Below are positions 45,034-53,912 of a stretch of 64,000 nt of DNA, piece by piece (the stretch's first letter is position 1; each line of letters begins with the position of its first letter). This stretch comes from CBDANO01 sp965197665 (GTDB lineage: Bacteria; Chloroflexota; Dehalococcoidia; Lucifugimonadales; UBA3495): the NCBI GenBank assembly GCA_965197665.1, contig CBDANO010000005.1, positions 1,178,001-1,242,000 on the forward strand, in the 5' to 3' direction. The translations under genes and the position numbers were made by a program. Under the pieces are notes generated by a model, which was given only the letters and a program-made list of their open reading frames with translations, did not search any database and was not told the DNA's origin.

Positions 45034-46086
45034 ATGCCCGTCTTCGATCACGAATACCTTCACAAGGCCGCATTCCACGTGTACCAGGCCAAGGGTTCCT
45101 CGGAAGAAGAAGCTGCAACCGTAGCCGATCACATCGTCAAAGCCAACCTGGTGGGCCACGACTCCCACGGAGTGATCAATGTTCCTGTCTATGCCGACCG
45201 TATAGACAAGGGCCACATAGTTCCGGGCGCTCACTTCCAGGTGGAGAGGGAAGCGCCTTGCACCGCGGTGATCAACGGCAACTGGGGGTTCGGCTTCGTG
45301 GTGACCGAGCGAGCCATGGACATGGCCATAGCCAAGGCTAAGACCCACGGCGTGGCCGCTGTCACAGTCCACTATCAAAGCCACATCGGCCGGCTGGGCG
45401 ACTATCCCACCATGGCCCTTCAAGAGGGAATGATTGGGTTGATAACCGCCGACTCCGGGGCCGGCCCCAAGGCGGTGGCGCCCTTTGGCGGGAGGGAGCG
45501 CCGTCTGGGTACCAACCCCATCTGCATCGGTATGCCCAGCTACCTGGAGGGCCCCGTCCTGTTGGACATGGCAACCAGCGCCGTTGCCCAAGGCAAGATC
45601 AGCCTGGCCCGGAGCCGCCGGAAGCAGGTGCCGTCCGGTTGGATCATCAACAAGGACGGCGGCCCCACCACGAACCCCAACGACTACTTCGCCGGCGGGG
45701 CCATCTTACCGGTCGGAGCCGATCAGGGGCACAAGGGCTACGGCCTCTCCTTCATGGTGGAGGTTTTTTCGGGGCTGCTGACGGGACTTGGATTCGGGCT
45801 GGACCCCCAAGGCAGGCACAACGACGGGGTATTCATCGGCGTGTTCAACGTGGACCACTTCAGGCCGCTGGAGCAGTTCAAGAATGAGGTGGGGGAGTTC
45901 GTCCGGTTCGTCAAATCCTCCCCGCCGGCGGCCGGTTTCGAAGAAGTCCTCTATCCCGGGGAGATCGAGTACCGGACCGAGCAGCGGCGGCGCAAAGAGG
46001 GAATCTTCGTGGAAGACGAGACTTGGGAGCGGATCCGCGGGCTGATGAAGCAACTGGACGTCGAAAAAGCGGTGGGGCAACCCTGA
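45034..46086 (+). CDS. Ldh family (malate/L-lactate/ureidoglycolate dehydrogenase type) oxidoreductase
   Basis: The 350-residue protein belongs to the NAD(P)-dependent LDH2/MDH2 family, not the classical Rossmann LDH. It has LVGHDSHGVINVPVYADRI with the catalytic His, SHIGRLGDYPTMALQEG, RLGTNPICIGMPS, and DMATSAVAQGKISLARS. The C-terminal QGHKGYGLSFMVEVFSG carries the conserved Lys. Members reduce or oxidise 2-hydroxy acids such as ureidoglycolate, malate or sulfolactate. The ATG at 45034 has GAGGTC nine bases upstream; the open frame begins at a TTG 18 bases earlier. Confidence 0.92.
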   Translation: MPVFDHEYLHKAAFHVYQAKGSSEEEAATVADHIVKANLVGHDSHGVINVPVYADRIDKGHIVPGAHFQVEREAPCTAVINGNWGFGFVVTERAMDMAIAKAKTHGVAAVTVHYQSHIGRLGDYPTMALQEGMIGLITADSGAGPKAVAPFGGRERRLGTNPICIGMPSYLEGPVLLDMATSAVAQGKISLARSRRKQVPSGWIINKDGGPTTNPNDYFAGGAILPVGADQGHKGYGLSFMVEVFSGLLTGLGFGLDPQGRHNDGVFIGVFNVDHFRPLEQFKNEVGEFVRFVKSSPPAAGFEEVLYPGEIEYRTEQRRRKEGIFVEDETWERIRGLMKQLDVEKAVGQP

Positions 46087-46293
46087 CAAAGCTCTGCGCC
46101 CAAGTCTCCAAAGACCCGCTCCGGGGTTCCGGACCGAAGCATCCGATCAGAGCGGGGTTAATTCATGCCGGGGCCAAGGCATGGAAGTTCGGGCGGCCGA
46201 AAGCTAAAGGGAATCTATAATGCCGGAGTGGTCGTATAATTAACGTGTCTAGGTTGGCTTCATTGACATCTTCCATCTTATAGAGGATTTCCC

Positions 46294-47196
46294 ATGGCGT
46301 TACAGCGGATATCCCTTCGAGACGTGAACATCCGACAAAGGCTGGTCCTGCCTATACTGGTAGCCGGCGCGGCGTTGGCCGCCGCCATAACCGGCGCCGT
46401 CATCGTTGGCAGCGGCGGTGGCACCGACAGCCTCAACCTGTTCGTGGACCGCACCCTGTCCGGGAACTCTCAACAATTCCTGGGAGGGCTTATCGGGGCG
46501 TCGGCGTTGTTTGCCCTAGCCGCCGGTATGGCATCCGCAGTCAATCCGTGCGGGTTTGCGATGCTGCCGGCCTACTTGGGCCTATACCTTGGCACCAACG
46601 CCAAGGAGGAAGAGAAGTTAAGCCCGATCCGAAACACAGGGAGGGCGCTCTTAGTTGGTGGAGCGGTATCCGCCGGGTTCATAGTCCTTTTTGGAGTAGT
46701 CGGCGGCATTCTGAGCGTAAGCACCTCTCTGGTTAGCAACCTGGTGCCGTGGCTTGGGCTGGTCATAGGCTTCGGGCTGGTGCTCGCGGGGGCCTGGATG
46801 GTGGGTGGAGGTAGGCTCTACACCGGCCTCGCCGCCCGGGCGGCCGACCGCTTGGGCGACCCGAACCAAGTGAGCGCCAAGGGTTACTTCATGTTTGGGT
46901 TGAGCTATGGCACCGCCTCTTTGAGTTGCACCCTGCCGATTTTCATATCGGTGGTGGGCATTGGCGTGGCGGGCTTCAGCGCCAAGTCGGTCGCGGGGAA
47001 CTTCTTCCTCTACGCCCTGGGAATGGGTATGGTAATCATGGCTTTGACGCTGGGAATGGCTTTCTTCAAAGGCGCCATGGTCAGCCTCATGCGCAAGGCC
47101 CTCCCGTATATACAACCGTTAGCGTCCGCATTCATGGTAGTAGCCGGCACCTACATCGTCTTCTATTGGCTGACCATCGGCCGCGACCTTCTGTAG
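46294..47196 (+). CDS. CcdA-like (DsbD transmembrane domain) thiol-disulfide transporter
   Basis: The 300-residue integral membrane protein has seven predicted helices. The first (residues about 14-35) precedes a six-helix CcdA core. The conserved redox cysteines lie in SAVNPCGFAMLPAY (helix 2) and ASLSCTLPIFISV (helix 5), as in CcdA. It moves reducing power from cytoplasmic thioredoxin to extracytoplasmic thiol proteins for cytochrome c assembly or disulfide repair. The extra N-terminal helix is unusual for the short CcdA form. No cytochrome c genes are adjacent; a TlpA-like lipoprotein lies at 56.2 kb. Confidence 0.9.
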   Translation: MALQRISLRDVNIRQRLVLPILVAGAALAAAITGAVIVGSGGGTDSLNLFVDRTLSGNSQQFLGGLIGASALFALAAGMASAVNPCGFAMLPAYLGLYLGTNAKEEEKLSPIRNTGRALLVGGAVSAGFIVLFGVVGGILSVSTSLVSNLVPWLGLVIGFGLVLAGAWMVGGGRLYTGLAARAADRLGDPNQVSAKGYFMFGLSYGTASLSCTLPIFISVVGIGVAGFSAKSVAGNFFLYALGMGMVIMALTLGMAFFKGAMVSLMRKALPYIQPLASAFMVVAGTYIVFYWLTIGRDLL

Positions 47197-47529
47197 GGAT
47201 GCGCCCGTAAGACTACCTCTAGGACGAAGACATAGCCGGGCTAGGCCTGAAGGCCTCGGAGTTGTGAGAGGGTGTTGAGAAAGTTCCCTCTCCAAAGTGG
47301 GAGAGGGCGAACTCCGACGCACCCCCCGAACCGCTGGGGAAACTTGCCACGCTTCCCTTTCACGCTTACAATGCGGTTCCGGGCCCTACCGGGCGTTGTT
47401 GGACCGGCGGTTCTCGGTTTGGCATATTCGATGCTAACTTGCCGGACGCCGGATAGGGTTATTTCCCGATTTAACCGTGCCAACGAACGTCATCGACGCT
47501 AAACACTTTAGGGCAGTAGGAGTGGTCCA
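47197..47529. other. intergenic region with a repeat hairpin
   Basis: This 333-base spacer contains a copy of dispersed repeat family 2 and an associated hairpin at 47282-47314, described separately. The rest shows no coding or RNA gene. Confidence 0.5.
47266..47314 (-). repeat. dispersed repeat family 2 copy with a strong hairpin
   Basis: The first part (47268-47293, minus strand) nearly matches 32064-32090. It is followed by AGTTCCCTCTCC pairing with GGAGAGGGCGAACT, giving a stem of about 12 bp with one bulge around the loop AAAGTG. On the plus strand this lies about 70 bases after the CcdA-like gene and could end its transcript, although no T-run follows. Confidence 0.55.
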
Positions 47530-48771
47530 ATGAAATTCGACTTGTTTGCTTTGCCAACGATACCGGGGACTCTTGAAGACCGGAAGAATCTCCGTCCCAT
47601 AGGCCGGAATAACGAACGCTTTCAGGAGATGATCGACGAGATCCGCAAGCTGGTGACGATGGCCGACGACGCCGGCTTCGAAGCCTTTTCCACTACCGAG
47701 CACCATTTCCACTCCGAAGGTTTCGAAGCGTCGGTAGCCCCGCTAATGATCTACGCCGACCTGGCCGCTAGGACCAAGCACATCAAGTTCGCTCCCCTGG
47801 GCCTGGTTTTGCCGTCCTGGGACCCCCTCCGATGCGCTGAGGAGCTGGCCATCTTGGACCACTTGACCAAAGGGCGGGTCATCGCCGGGTTTGCCCGTGG
47901 CTATCAAGACCGGTGGACCAATATATTGGGGCAGCACTACCACGTTACGGGCGCGCCGATGGACGGGTCGGACGTGGACAACCATAACCGGCGGGTCTTC
48001 GAAGAGGTCTTCAAAATAATCAAGATGGCTTGGACCCAGGAATCCATCGAGTACAACAGCGAGTACTACTCGATTCCCCAGCCCTACGAAGAGGGCATCA
48101 GGCGCTGGCCGGTCCACGAATGGACTCGAAAATACGGCGCCCCCGGAGAGGTGGACGAGGACGGTGTAGTCCGACGCATCAGCGTGATTCCGAAGCCCTA
48201 CCAGGACCCGCATCCTCCTTTCTGGCAGCCCTTTTCGGTCAGTGAGTCTACCATCCGTTGGACTGCCAAAGAGAACATTCTTCCTTGGATACTGACTTCT
48301 TTGCCCGAGACCTTCTCCAAGTTTTGCAAGATCTATCAAGAAGAAGGGACCTCCGCCGGCAGAAGCCTGCGTCTAGGACAAAGCGTGGGCGCCATCAGGG
48401 ACGTGTCTCTAGCCAGGACCTACGAGGAGGCCTACGCCCAGGGAGTACAGGCAACAGCCTCGGCCTTCTACCACTACTTCGGCCCCTTCGGTTTCTTGGA
48501 GGCTTTCCGAAACCCCGGTGAGGAAGCGCCCTCTCCTCTGGAGTTTCCCACGCCTGAGGACGTATACAAACGCATGTTGGAGCACGATTTCGCTTTTTGC
48601 GGAACTCCGGACGACGTCAAGCGGAAGATGGAGCCCCTGGCCCAGTGCTACGGCGACGGGGAGTTGGAATGGTTTAGCTGGTTCACCCCCCAGGGCCTGT
48701 TGCCCTGGGACTCCGTCGAGCGGCAGATGGAAATGTTTGCAGCGGAAGTCATGCCCGCCTTCAAAGACTAG
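47530..48771 (+). CDS. LLM-class flavin-dependent oxidoreductase
   Basis: The 413-residue luciferase-like protein is longer than the paralogue at 34 kb and resembles the edge-truncated gene at the window start. It has DDAGFEAFSTTEHHFHSEG, IKFAPLGLVLPSWDPLRCAEE, LDHLTKGRVIAGFARGYQ and DPHPPFWQPFSVSESTIRW. The C-terminal GTPDDVKRKMEPLAQCYG is typical of the family. It probably uses FMNH2 or F420H2 to oxidise an unknown organic substrate. AGGAG lies eight bases before the ATG. Confidence 0.92.
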   Translation: MKFDLFALPTIPGTLEDRKNLRPIGRNNERFQEMIDEIRKLVTMADDAGFEAFSTTEHHFHSEGFEASVAPLMIYADLAARTKHIKFAPLGLVLPSWDPLRCAEELAILDHLTKGRVIAGFARGYQDRWTNILGQHYHVTGAPMDGSDVDNHNRRVFEEVFKIIKMAWTQESIEYNSEYYSIPQPYEEGIRRWPVHEWTRKYGAPGEVDEDGVVRRISVIPKPYQDPHPPFWQPFSVSESTIRWTAKENILPWILTSLPETFSKFCKIYQEEGTSAGRSLRLGQSVGAIRDVSLARTYEEAYAQGVQATASAFYHYFGPFGFLEAFRNPGEEAPSPLEFPTPEDVYKRMLEHDFAFCGTPDDVKRKMEPLAQCYGDGELEWFSWFTPQGLLPWDSVERQMEMFAAEVMPAFKD

Positions 48772-49190
48772 AGATCATCTCGCTCTGGGAGCACCGTCCG
48801 GTCCTCTATGAGTCCGCCCAACGGCCGGTCATGCCAACAGTGTGCCCGGACAAGCCTTCCAGTGACGGCGAGAGGGGCACCCCAACTCGCACGGCTTCGG
48901 TCGCTGGGCGCAACGGCGCTCGCCACGAAGGGAGTACCGGCGGGTTCTTGACATGGACTCTTTCTAGTTTGGTCCTCTGGATTAACCCCCGGATGCGGCT
49001 AATAAGCTCTCCAATCCGCTCGTCCGGAACCGCCACAACCCGCCAAGGCGCGCCGGATGAAAGGATGAAAAGGGTATGTTCCAGTAACCCACACCAAAAC
49101 GTAGGGGCCGGTTTGAAACCGCCCCCCCAAGGATGAAACCGGCATTTCCCGAGCAACCCCAGCGCATAATATCGATAGGGGAGAAGCAGC
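48772..49190. other. intergenic region with a dispersed repeat
   Basis: This is a 419-base gap without a supported gene. Its right part contains the repeat described at 49096-49160. A minus-strand open frame covers most of the gap but shows no conserved pattern and consists partly of the repeat. Confidence 0.55.
49096..49160 (-). repeat. dispersed intergenic repeat family 1 copy
   Basis: Bases 49096-49121 are identical to 12317-12342 over 26 positions, including the GTAGGGGCCGGTTTGAAACC core. The similarity continues imperfectly into AAGGATGAAACCGGC and TTTCCCGAG, matching AAGGACGAAAACGGT and TTTTCTGAG in the 12.3 kb copy. Confidence 0.7.
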
Positions 49191-50084
49191 ATGGCAACAA
49201 GAGACTTCATTGGCTACGGGCCAAACCCCACACCGGCGCAGTGGCCCAACGGCGCCCGCATCGCGGTCTCCGTGGTAGTCAATTACGAGGAAGGATCGGA
49301 GTATTCCATACTGGACGGAGACCCGGCCGGAGAAACCGGCGGAGAGGCCCCTTCACCGGTCGCGCCCGGAGAGAGGGACTTGGCCAACGAGTCCTTCTAC
49401 GAGTACGGCAGCCGGGTCGGTGTTTGGCGCATTCTCAATATCCTTGACGAAGTCGGAATCAAGAGCACTTTCTACGCCTGCGCCCTGGCCTTGGAGCGGA
49501 ATCCCCGCGTAGGGCCGGAGATCGTGGGCCGGGGCCACGAGGTAATGGGCCACGGGAACCGGTGGGAAGAGTACTACAAAATGGACCGGGAATCGGAGCG
49601 GGCGGCTATTCGCAACGCGGTGGAGGGGATCACCCGGGCAACCGGCCAGCGGCCCCTGGGATGGTACACTCGTTACGGCCCCAGTGTTAACACCAGAGAC
49701 TTGGTAGTGGAAGAGGGCGGATTCATCTATGACTGCAACGCCTACAACGACGACCTGCCCTATTACACCCAGGTGAACGGCAAGCCCTGGTTGGTCATAC
49801 CCTACTCCCTGGAAGTGAACGACTACGGGTTTTGGCGGGGCGGCATGTCCCGGCCCAGCGACTTCTTCGAGACCGCCCGCAACTGCTTCGATACCCTGTA
49901 CCAAGAAGGGGCCACGCATCCCAAGATGATGTCCGTCGGCCTCCACTGCCGCATCATCGGAAAGCCGTCCCGGTCGGTGGCCCTGAAACAGTTTCTGGAA
50001 TACGCTAAAGAGAAGCCGGGCGTTTGGTTTACCCGCAGGATCGATATCGCCCGCTGGTGGCTGGATAATTACCCCGCCCCATGA
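49191..50084 (+). CDS. polysaccharide deacetylase family protein (PuuE-like allantoinase)
   Basis: The 297-residue NodB-fold protein has the features of the PuuE subgroup: AVSVVVNYEEGSEYS, EYGSRVGVWRILNILDEVGI, CALALERNPRVGPEIV, GHEVMGHGNRWEEY, and GWYTRYGPSVNTRDLVVEEGG. PuuE hydrolyses allantoin independently of metal. Other members deacetylate peptidoglycan or polysaccharide. With ureidoglycolate-dehydrogenase-type and amidase genes nearby, a role in a cyclic-amide or purine-derived nitrogen pathway is plausible but unproven. GGGGAG lies upstream of the ATG. Confidence 0.87.
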   Translation: MATRDFIGYGPNPTPAQWPNGARIAVSVVVNYEEGSEYSILDGDPAGETGGEAPSPVAPGERDLANESFYEYGSRVGVWRILNILDEVGIKSTFYACALALERNPRVGPEIVGRGHEVMGHGNRWEEYYKMDRESERAAIRNAVEGITRATGQRPLGWYTRYGPSVNTRDLVVEEGGFIYDCNAYNDDLPYYTQVNGKPWLVIPYSLEVNDYGFWRGGMSRPSDFFETARNCFDTLYQEGATHPKMMSVGLHCRIIGKPSRSVALKQFLEYAKEKPGVWFTRRIDIARWWLDNYPAP

Positions 50085-50172
50085 CTCCGCGGGACCGGCG
50101 TATCATTGAGTCCGGGAGTCCGGCGGTCCCAAGCGGCGGCGTCAGGCGGCCCCAAAACTGAGGAGGTCTACG

Positions 50173-50670
50173 ATGACAACCCAAGAGATATCGAAACTTA
50201 CTGCAAGGCTTGAGGAGCTGGAGAAGAGAGTCCAAGCTACCGAGGACTATAATGCAATCCGGAATCTGAAGTCCAAGTACGCGGCCTACTGCGACGACAA
50301 TTACAATCCGGACGGGCTTGCCGAGTTGTTCGTCGAGAACGCGGTCTGGATCAGCCCGGACCACGGCAGGTTCGAGGGACGGGAAGCCATCCGTGGATTC
50401 TTCCAAGGCGCGTCCAAGATTTACTCTTTCGCTATTCATTACAGCCTGAACTCCCAGATCGAGGTGAGCGGAGACACCGCCAAGGCTAGGTGGTTCCTGT
50501 TCATGCCCTGTACTATGGCCGACGGGAGCCGAGCATTTTGGCGGGCCGGGATCGACGATGAAGAGTACGTGCGCGTGAACGGCGAATGGAAGTTCAAGAG
50601 CAAGACCGCCTCCGGCATCTTTAGCACCCCCTTCGAGGAAGGCTGGGCCAAGGTCCAGTTCTCTAAGTAG
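50173..50670 (+). CDS. SnoaL-like / NTF2-fold protein
   Basis: The 165-residue protein starts after AGGAGG. A coiled-coil-like N-terminal helix (KLTARLEELEKRVQATED) precedes an NTF2-type alpha+beta barrel. The barrel includes YAAYCDDNYNPDGLAELFVE, GRFEGREAIRGFFQG, SLNSQIEVSGDTAKARWFL and EEYVRVNGEWKFKS. Related proteins act as ring hydroxylating dioxygenase small subunits, dehydratases or cyclases; the substrate cannot be predicted. It ends six bases before the MFS transporter, so the two are probably co-expressed. Confidence 0.85.
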   Translation: MTTQEISKLTARLEELEKRVQATEDYNAIRNLKSKYAAYCDDNYNPDGLAELFVENAVWISPDHGRFEGREAIRGFFQGASKIYSFAIHYSLNSQIEVSGDTAKARWFLFMPCTMADGSRAFWRAGIDDEEYVRVNGEWKFKSKTASGIFSTPFEEGWAKVQFSK

Positions 50671-50676
50671 CACTTT

Positions 50677-52158
50677 TTGGCTAGCTCTTTACGTTCCACA
50701 ATACTTAAAAGCCGCAACTACAAGTACTGGGCCTTCGGCGCCATAGCCGTCGGCACCCTTGGGTCTGTAGTAGACCACGGCAGCGTGAACGTGGCCCTGC
50801 CGACCGTGGCAGGTCACTTCAACACCGACCTTCCCACCATTCAATGGGTGGTCCTTGGCTATACGCTGACCATCAGCGCGCTGCTCCTTCCCATGGGCCG
50901 CTTGGCCGATATTTTCGGCTCCAAGAGGATATACATCCTGGGCAGCTTGTTGTTCGTCCTTGGCGCCGGTCTGGCGGGGTCGTCTTCCAGCCTGATAATG
51001 CTCATCCTTTCCAGAATCCTGCAGGGCATCGGCGCGGCCATGACCCAGGGTACCGGGATGGCCATCATCGTTTACGCCTTTCCGGTCAACGAGAGGGGCA
51101 GAGCCATTGGCCTGATCATGACGGTGGTCGGCACGGGAGCGGTACTGGGCCCCGCCGTTGGCGGCTTGCTGGTCGACGCCTTCGATTGGCCCTACGTTTT
51201 CTTCATCAACATCCCTCTCGGGCTCATAGGGGCAGCAACCGCCCTGGCGGTCCTAGCCAACATAGGTTCGGCCACGGGGGGCCAGGAGAAGCAAGCCAAA
51301 TTCGACTGGCTGGGGGCCGCTCTATCTACCGGCGCCTTGGTAACCCTGCTCCTAGCGATGACCAACGGCCACAGGACCGGGTGGGCGTCGCCTCCGATCA
51401 TCACGACGGCGGCGGCCTTCCTCGTCCTGCTGGTCTCCTTCATTTGGTGGGAGCTGAGGACTACCAACCCCATGCTGGACCTGAGGCTGTTTGCCCGCAA
51501 GACCTTTTCCTGCGGGGTCTCAGCCAACTTCCTGACCTTCATGGGTAGCTCCGCAATCCTAGTGCTTATGCCCTTCTACTTACAGGGTGTCTTGGGCTTG
51601 AGCCCAAGGATTGCCGGCTTTGCGGTCATGCCCGGCGCCCTTTGCATGGCTATATTCGGCCCGTTGAGCGGCGTGCTGTCCGATCGCTACGGGTCCCGGT
51701 GGTTCACCGTCGGCGGCCTAGCCTGTACTGCTATCGGACTGTTCCTCCTCTCCCGCCTGACCGCTGACTCATCGCTGGGAATGGTTATGCCCGGATTGAT
51801 CCTGACCAGCTCCGGAATGGGAATGTTCTACTCCCCCAACAGCAGTTCCGTGCTGAGCTCCGTGGAGTTGGAAAAATACGGCATCGTTTCTTCCTTTCTC
51901 AACCTAGTGCGTAACGGGGCCAACATCATCAGCTTGGCCATGGCCACAGCAATCCTGACGGCGACCATGGGTGCTATGGGGTTCGAGCCCAGCTTGGACG
52001 TGGTGCGCGAGTCTACGGAAGCGGGGGTCGGCCACGCCTTTTCGGTTGGTCTGCGCAACGCGTTCCTGGTGATGATGGGCCTGATCCTGGTAGGCATGGC
52101 GGTGTCCGCGGTGAAGGGTGAAAGGGTGAAGGAACTGGGGCCTGTGGCGCCCACCTGA
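50677..52158 (+). CDS. MFS transporter, DHA2-type (drug:H+ antiporter-like)
   Basis: The 493-residue membrane protein has about 14 hydrophobic helices, as in the 14-TMS DHA2 family. Motif A lies in GRLADIFGSKRIYILG. The helix-4 region includes SRILQGIGAAMTQGTG, and motif C lies in VVGTGAVLGPAVGGLL. It probably exports a hydrophobic compound or metabolite using the proton gradient. The start is a TTG six bases after the stop of the preceding NTF2 gene, with no clear Shine-Dalgarno, consistent with coupled translation. Confidence 0.92.
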   Translation: MASSLRSTILKSRNYKYWAFGAIAVGTLGSVVDHGSVNVALPTVAGHFNTDLPTIQWVVLGYTLTISALLLPMGRLADIFGSKRIYILGSLLFVLGAGLAGSSSSLIMLILSRILQGIGAAMTQGTGMAIIVYAFPVNERGRAIGLIMTVVGTGAVLGPAVGGLLVDAFDWPYVFFINIPLGLIGAATALAVLANIGSATGGQEKQAKFDWLGAALSTGALVTLLLAMTNGHRTGWASPPIITTAAAFLVLLVSFIWWELRTTNPMLDLRLFARKTFSCGVSANFLTFMGSSAILVLMPFYLQGVLGLSPRIAGFAVMPGALCMAIFGPLSGVLSDRYGSRWFTVGGLACTAIGLFLLSRLTADSSLGMVMPGLILTSSGMGMFYSPNSSSVLSSVELEKYGIVSSFLNLVRNGANIISLAMATAILTATMGAMGFEPSLDVVRESTEAGVGHAFSVGLRNAFLVMMGLILVGMAVSAVKGERVKELGPVAPT

Positions 52159-52303
52159 CGCCGTCCCTCTCTATCTCGCGAAAACAGCTTCTAAACCGGG
52201 TCCAACGCATGGCGTTTCACGATGCTGCGGCCGCCCATGAGGACCCTATAGGAACGCAGCCGCTCCCAACCGGGGCGGGCCCCGGCCAGAACAACCGCTT
52301 GTG

Positions 52304-52332
52304 TTGACCGAGCGTGGGAGTGTGTCTAAAAT
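52304..52332 (+). promoter_or_regulatory. predicted promoter upstream of the amidase/dipeptidase genes
   Basis: TTGACC at 52304-52309 and TAAAAT at 52327-52332 each match the sigma70 consensus at five of six positions, with an ideal 17-base spacer. Transcription would start near 52339 and give a leader of about 140 bases before the chosen amidase ATG. Confidence 0.5.
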
Positions 52333-52480
52333 CGATTGAGTTGCGATTGGGCCGGGGTTGGGGGTTGGGTCTCGGGCCCCGGACCGCATGACGGTACCGG
52401 ATCCGAAGTTTGCGGAAACCGCGCCGGAATCGGCCGGGAATATTGGTCCAGCCGACATTGCCGCGGTACCGGGGGGTGAA

Positions 52481-53878
52481 ATGGAGAAGGCGGAGATTCC
52501 TTTCCTAACTGCCGTTGAGTTGTCCCATCTGATAGCCGGGAAAGAAGTCTCTCCCGTGGAAGCCACCGAGGCCTACCTGGACCGCATAGACAGCTTGGAC
52601 TTCAAATTCAATGCCTACCTTACCGTGAGCCGCAAACATGCTTTGACCGCCGCCCGAGAGGCGGAACAAGCCATTGCCCGGGGCGAATATTTGGGGCCTT
52701 TGCACGGGGTCCCGGTGGCGGTCAAGGACCAGCTATGGACCGCCGGCATCCGGACCACCGCCGGCTCCCGCTTTCTGGCCGACTTCGTGCCTGAAGAGGA
52801 CGCCACCGTAATTACCAAACTGAAAGAAGCGGGCGCAATTCTGCTGGGCAAAACCAACATGACCGAGTTCGCTGTCGGCAACGGCTTCCAGCGCTACAGC
52901 GTCCCCCGGAATCCCTGGAACCTGGACGTGTTCACCGGGTCCTCCAGCAGCGGCTCGGGCGCGGCCACCGCCGCTTACCTTTGCGCCACGTCGTTGGGCG
53001 AGGATACCGGCGGCTCCATCCGGTTTCCCGCCGCTTGGTGCGGCGTGGTGGGCTTGAGGCCCACTTGGGGCAGGGTAAGCCGCCACGGGTTACTGACCGG
53101 CGTCTGGTCCATGGACGCCGTCGGTCCCATATCCCGGTCGGTGGAGGACGCCGCCATTACCTTGAACGCCATCGCCGGCCACGACCCCAAGGACCCCTAT
53201 ACCTGGAACACGCCGGTGCCTGACTACACCCGGTCCCTGGACGGAAATATCCGGGGCATGCGGGTCGGGATCGTGAAAGAGCACATGGAAGACGAGGTAA
53301 CCGACTCTGACGTTAAGGGCGCTGTCTCGAGGGCGGCTTCGGTGCTGGAAGGTCTCGGTGCTTCAGTGGGGGAAGCGTCCATTCCCTTGGCCAACCATGG
53401 CTTGCTGCTACTCGCAATACATCTGGGAGTGGAACCGGCCCTAAACCACCGGCAGCGGATCAGGGACCGCCTCCAAGACTACCTACACGGCAATCGGAGG
53501 GGGCTGATCACCGGCAGCATCATGCCGGCCCAAGCCTACTACAAGGCCCAAAAGCTGCGGGAAATGACGCGGCGCCAGGTCCTTGAAGCTTTGCAAACCT
53601 GGGATGTCTTGGTGACTCCCAGCATGGGACGGACGGCTCAGGAGATAGAAGGTTACGACCGCGTGTCGTTGTTGAGCCGGCCCTACCTGTTCTCCGGCGC
53701 TTTCAGCCTGGCCAATACGCCGGCCATTTCGGTTCCTTGCGGGTTCAGCGCCCAGGGTCTGCCCATCGGCCTTCAAATCGGAGGGCGGCCCGGCGCCGAG
53801 GAAACCGTCCTCAAAGCGGCGCACGCCTACGAGAGGAACACGCCTTGGCACACCAAGAGGCCGCCCGCGGCAGTCTAA
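52481..53878 (+). CDS. amidase signature family hydrolase (GatA-like)
   Basis: The 465-residue protein has the amidase triad: Lys in VPVAVKDQLWTAG, cis-Ser in GSSSSGSGAATAAY, and the nucleophile in LGEDTGGSIRFPAAWCGV. The start FLTAVELSHLIAGKEVSPVEAT matches the usual N-terminus, so the ATG at 52481 after GGGGGGTGAA is preferred; the frame extends up to 41 codons further, with ATG 52388 as an alternative. It lies 34 bases before the dipeptidase gene on the same strand. It is the third amidase in the window, and it has no small accessory gene in front of it. Confidence 0.93.
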   Translation: MEKAEIPFLTAVELSHLIAGKEVSPVEATEAYLDRIDSLDFKFNAYLTVSRKHALTAAREAEQAIARGEYLGPLHGVPVAVKDQLWTAGIRTTAGSRFLADFVPEEDATVITKLKEAGAILLGKTNMTEFAVGNGFQRYSVPRNPWNLDVFTGSSSSGSGAATAAYLCATSLGEDTGGSIRFPAAWCGVVGLRPTWGRVSRHGLLTGVWSMDAVGPISRSVEDAAITLNAIAGHDPKDPYTWNTPVPDYTRSLDGNIRGMRVGIVKEHMEDEVTDSDVKGAVSRAASVLEGLGASVGEASIPLANHGLLLLAIHLGVEPALNHRQRIRDRLQDYLHGNRRGLITGSIMPAQAYYKAQKLREMTRRQVLEALQTWDVLVTPSMGRTAQEIEGYDRVSLLSRPYLFSGAFSLANTPAISVPCGFSAQGLPIGLQIGGRPGAEETVLKAAHAYERNTPWHTKRPPAAV

Positions 53879-53912
53879 GACCTAACCTAAATCTCGCTGG
53901 AGGTCCCCGCTA

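Noticed and set aside
46216..46240. Two TATAAT boxes upstream of the CcdA-like gene
   Set aside because: Neither has a recognisable -35 box at 16-19 bases, so I could not support a promoter call.
48806..49210. Minus-strand open frame of 134 codons in the 48.8-49.2 kb gap
   Set aside because: Part of it is the dispersed repeat, it overlaps the start of the PuuE-like gene, and it has no conserved pattern.
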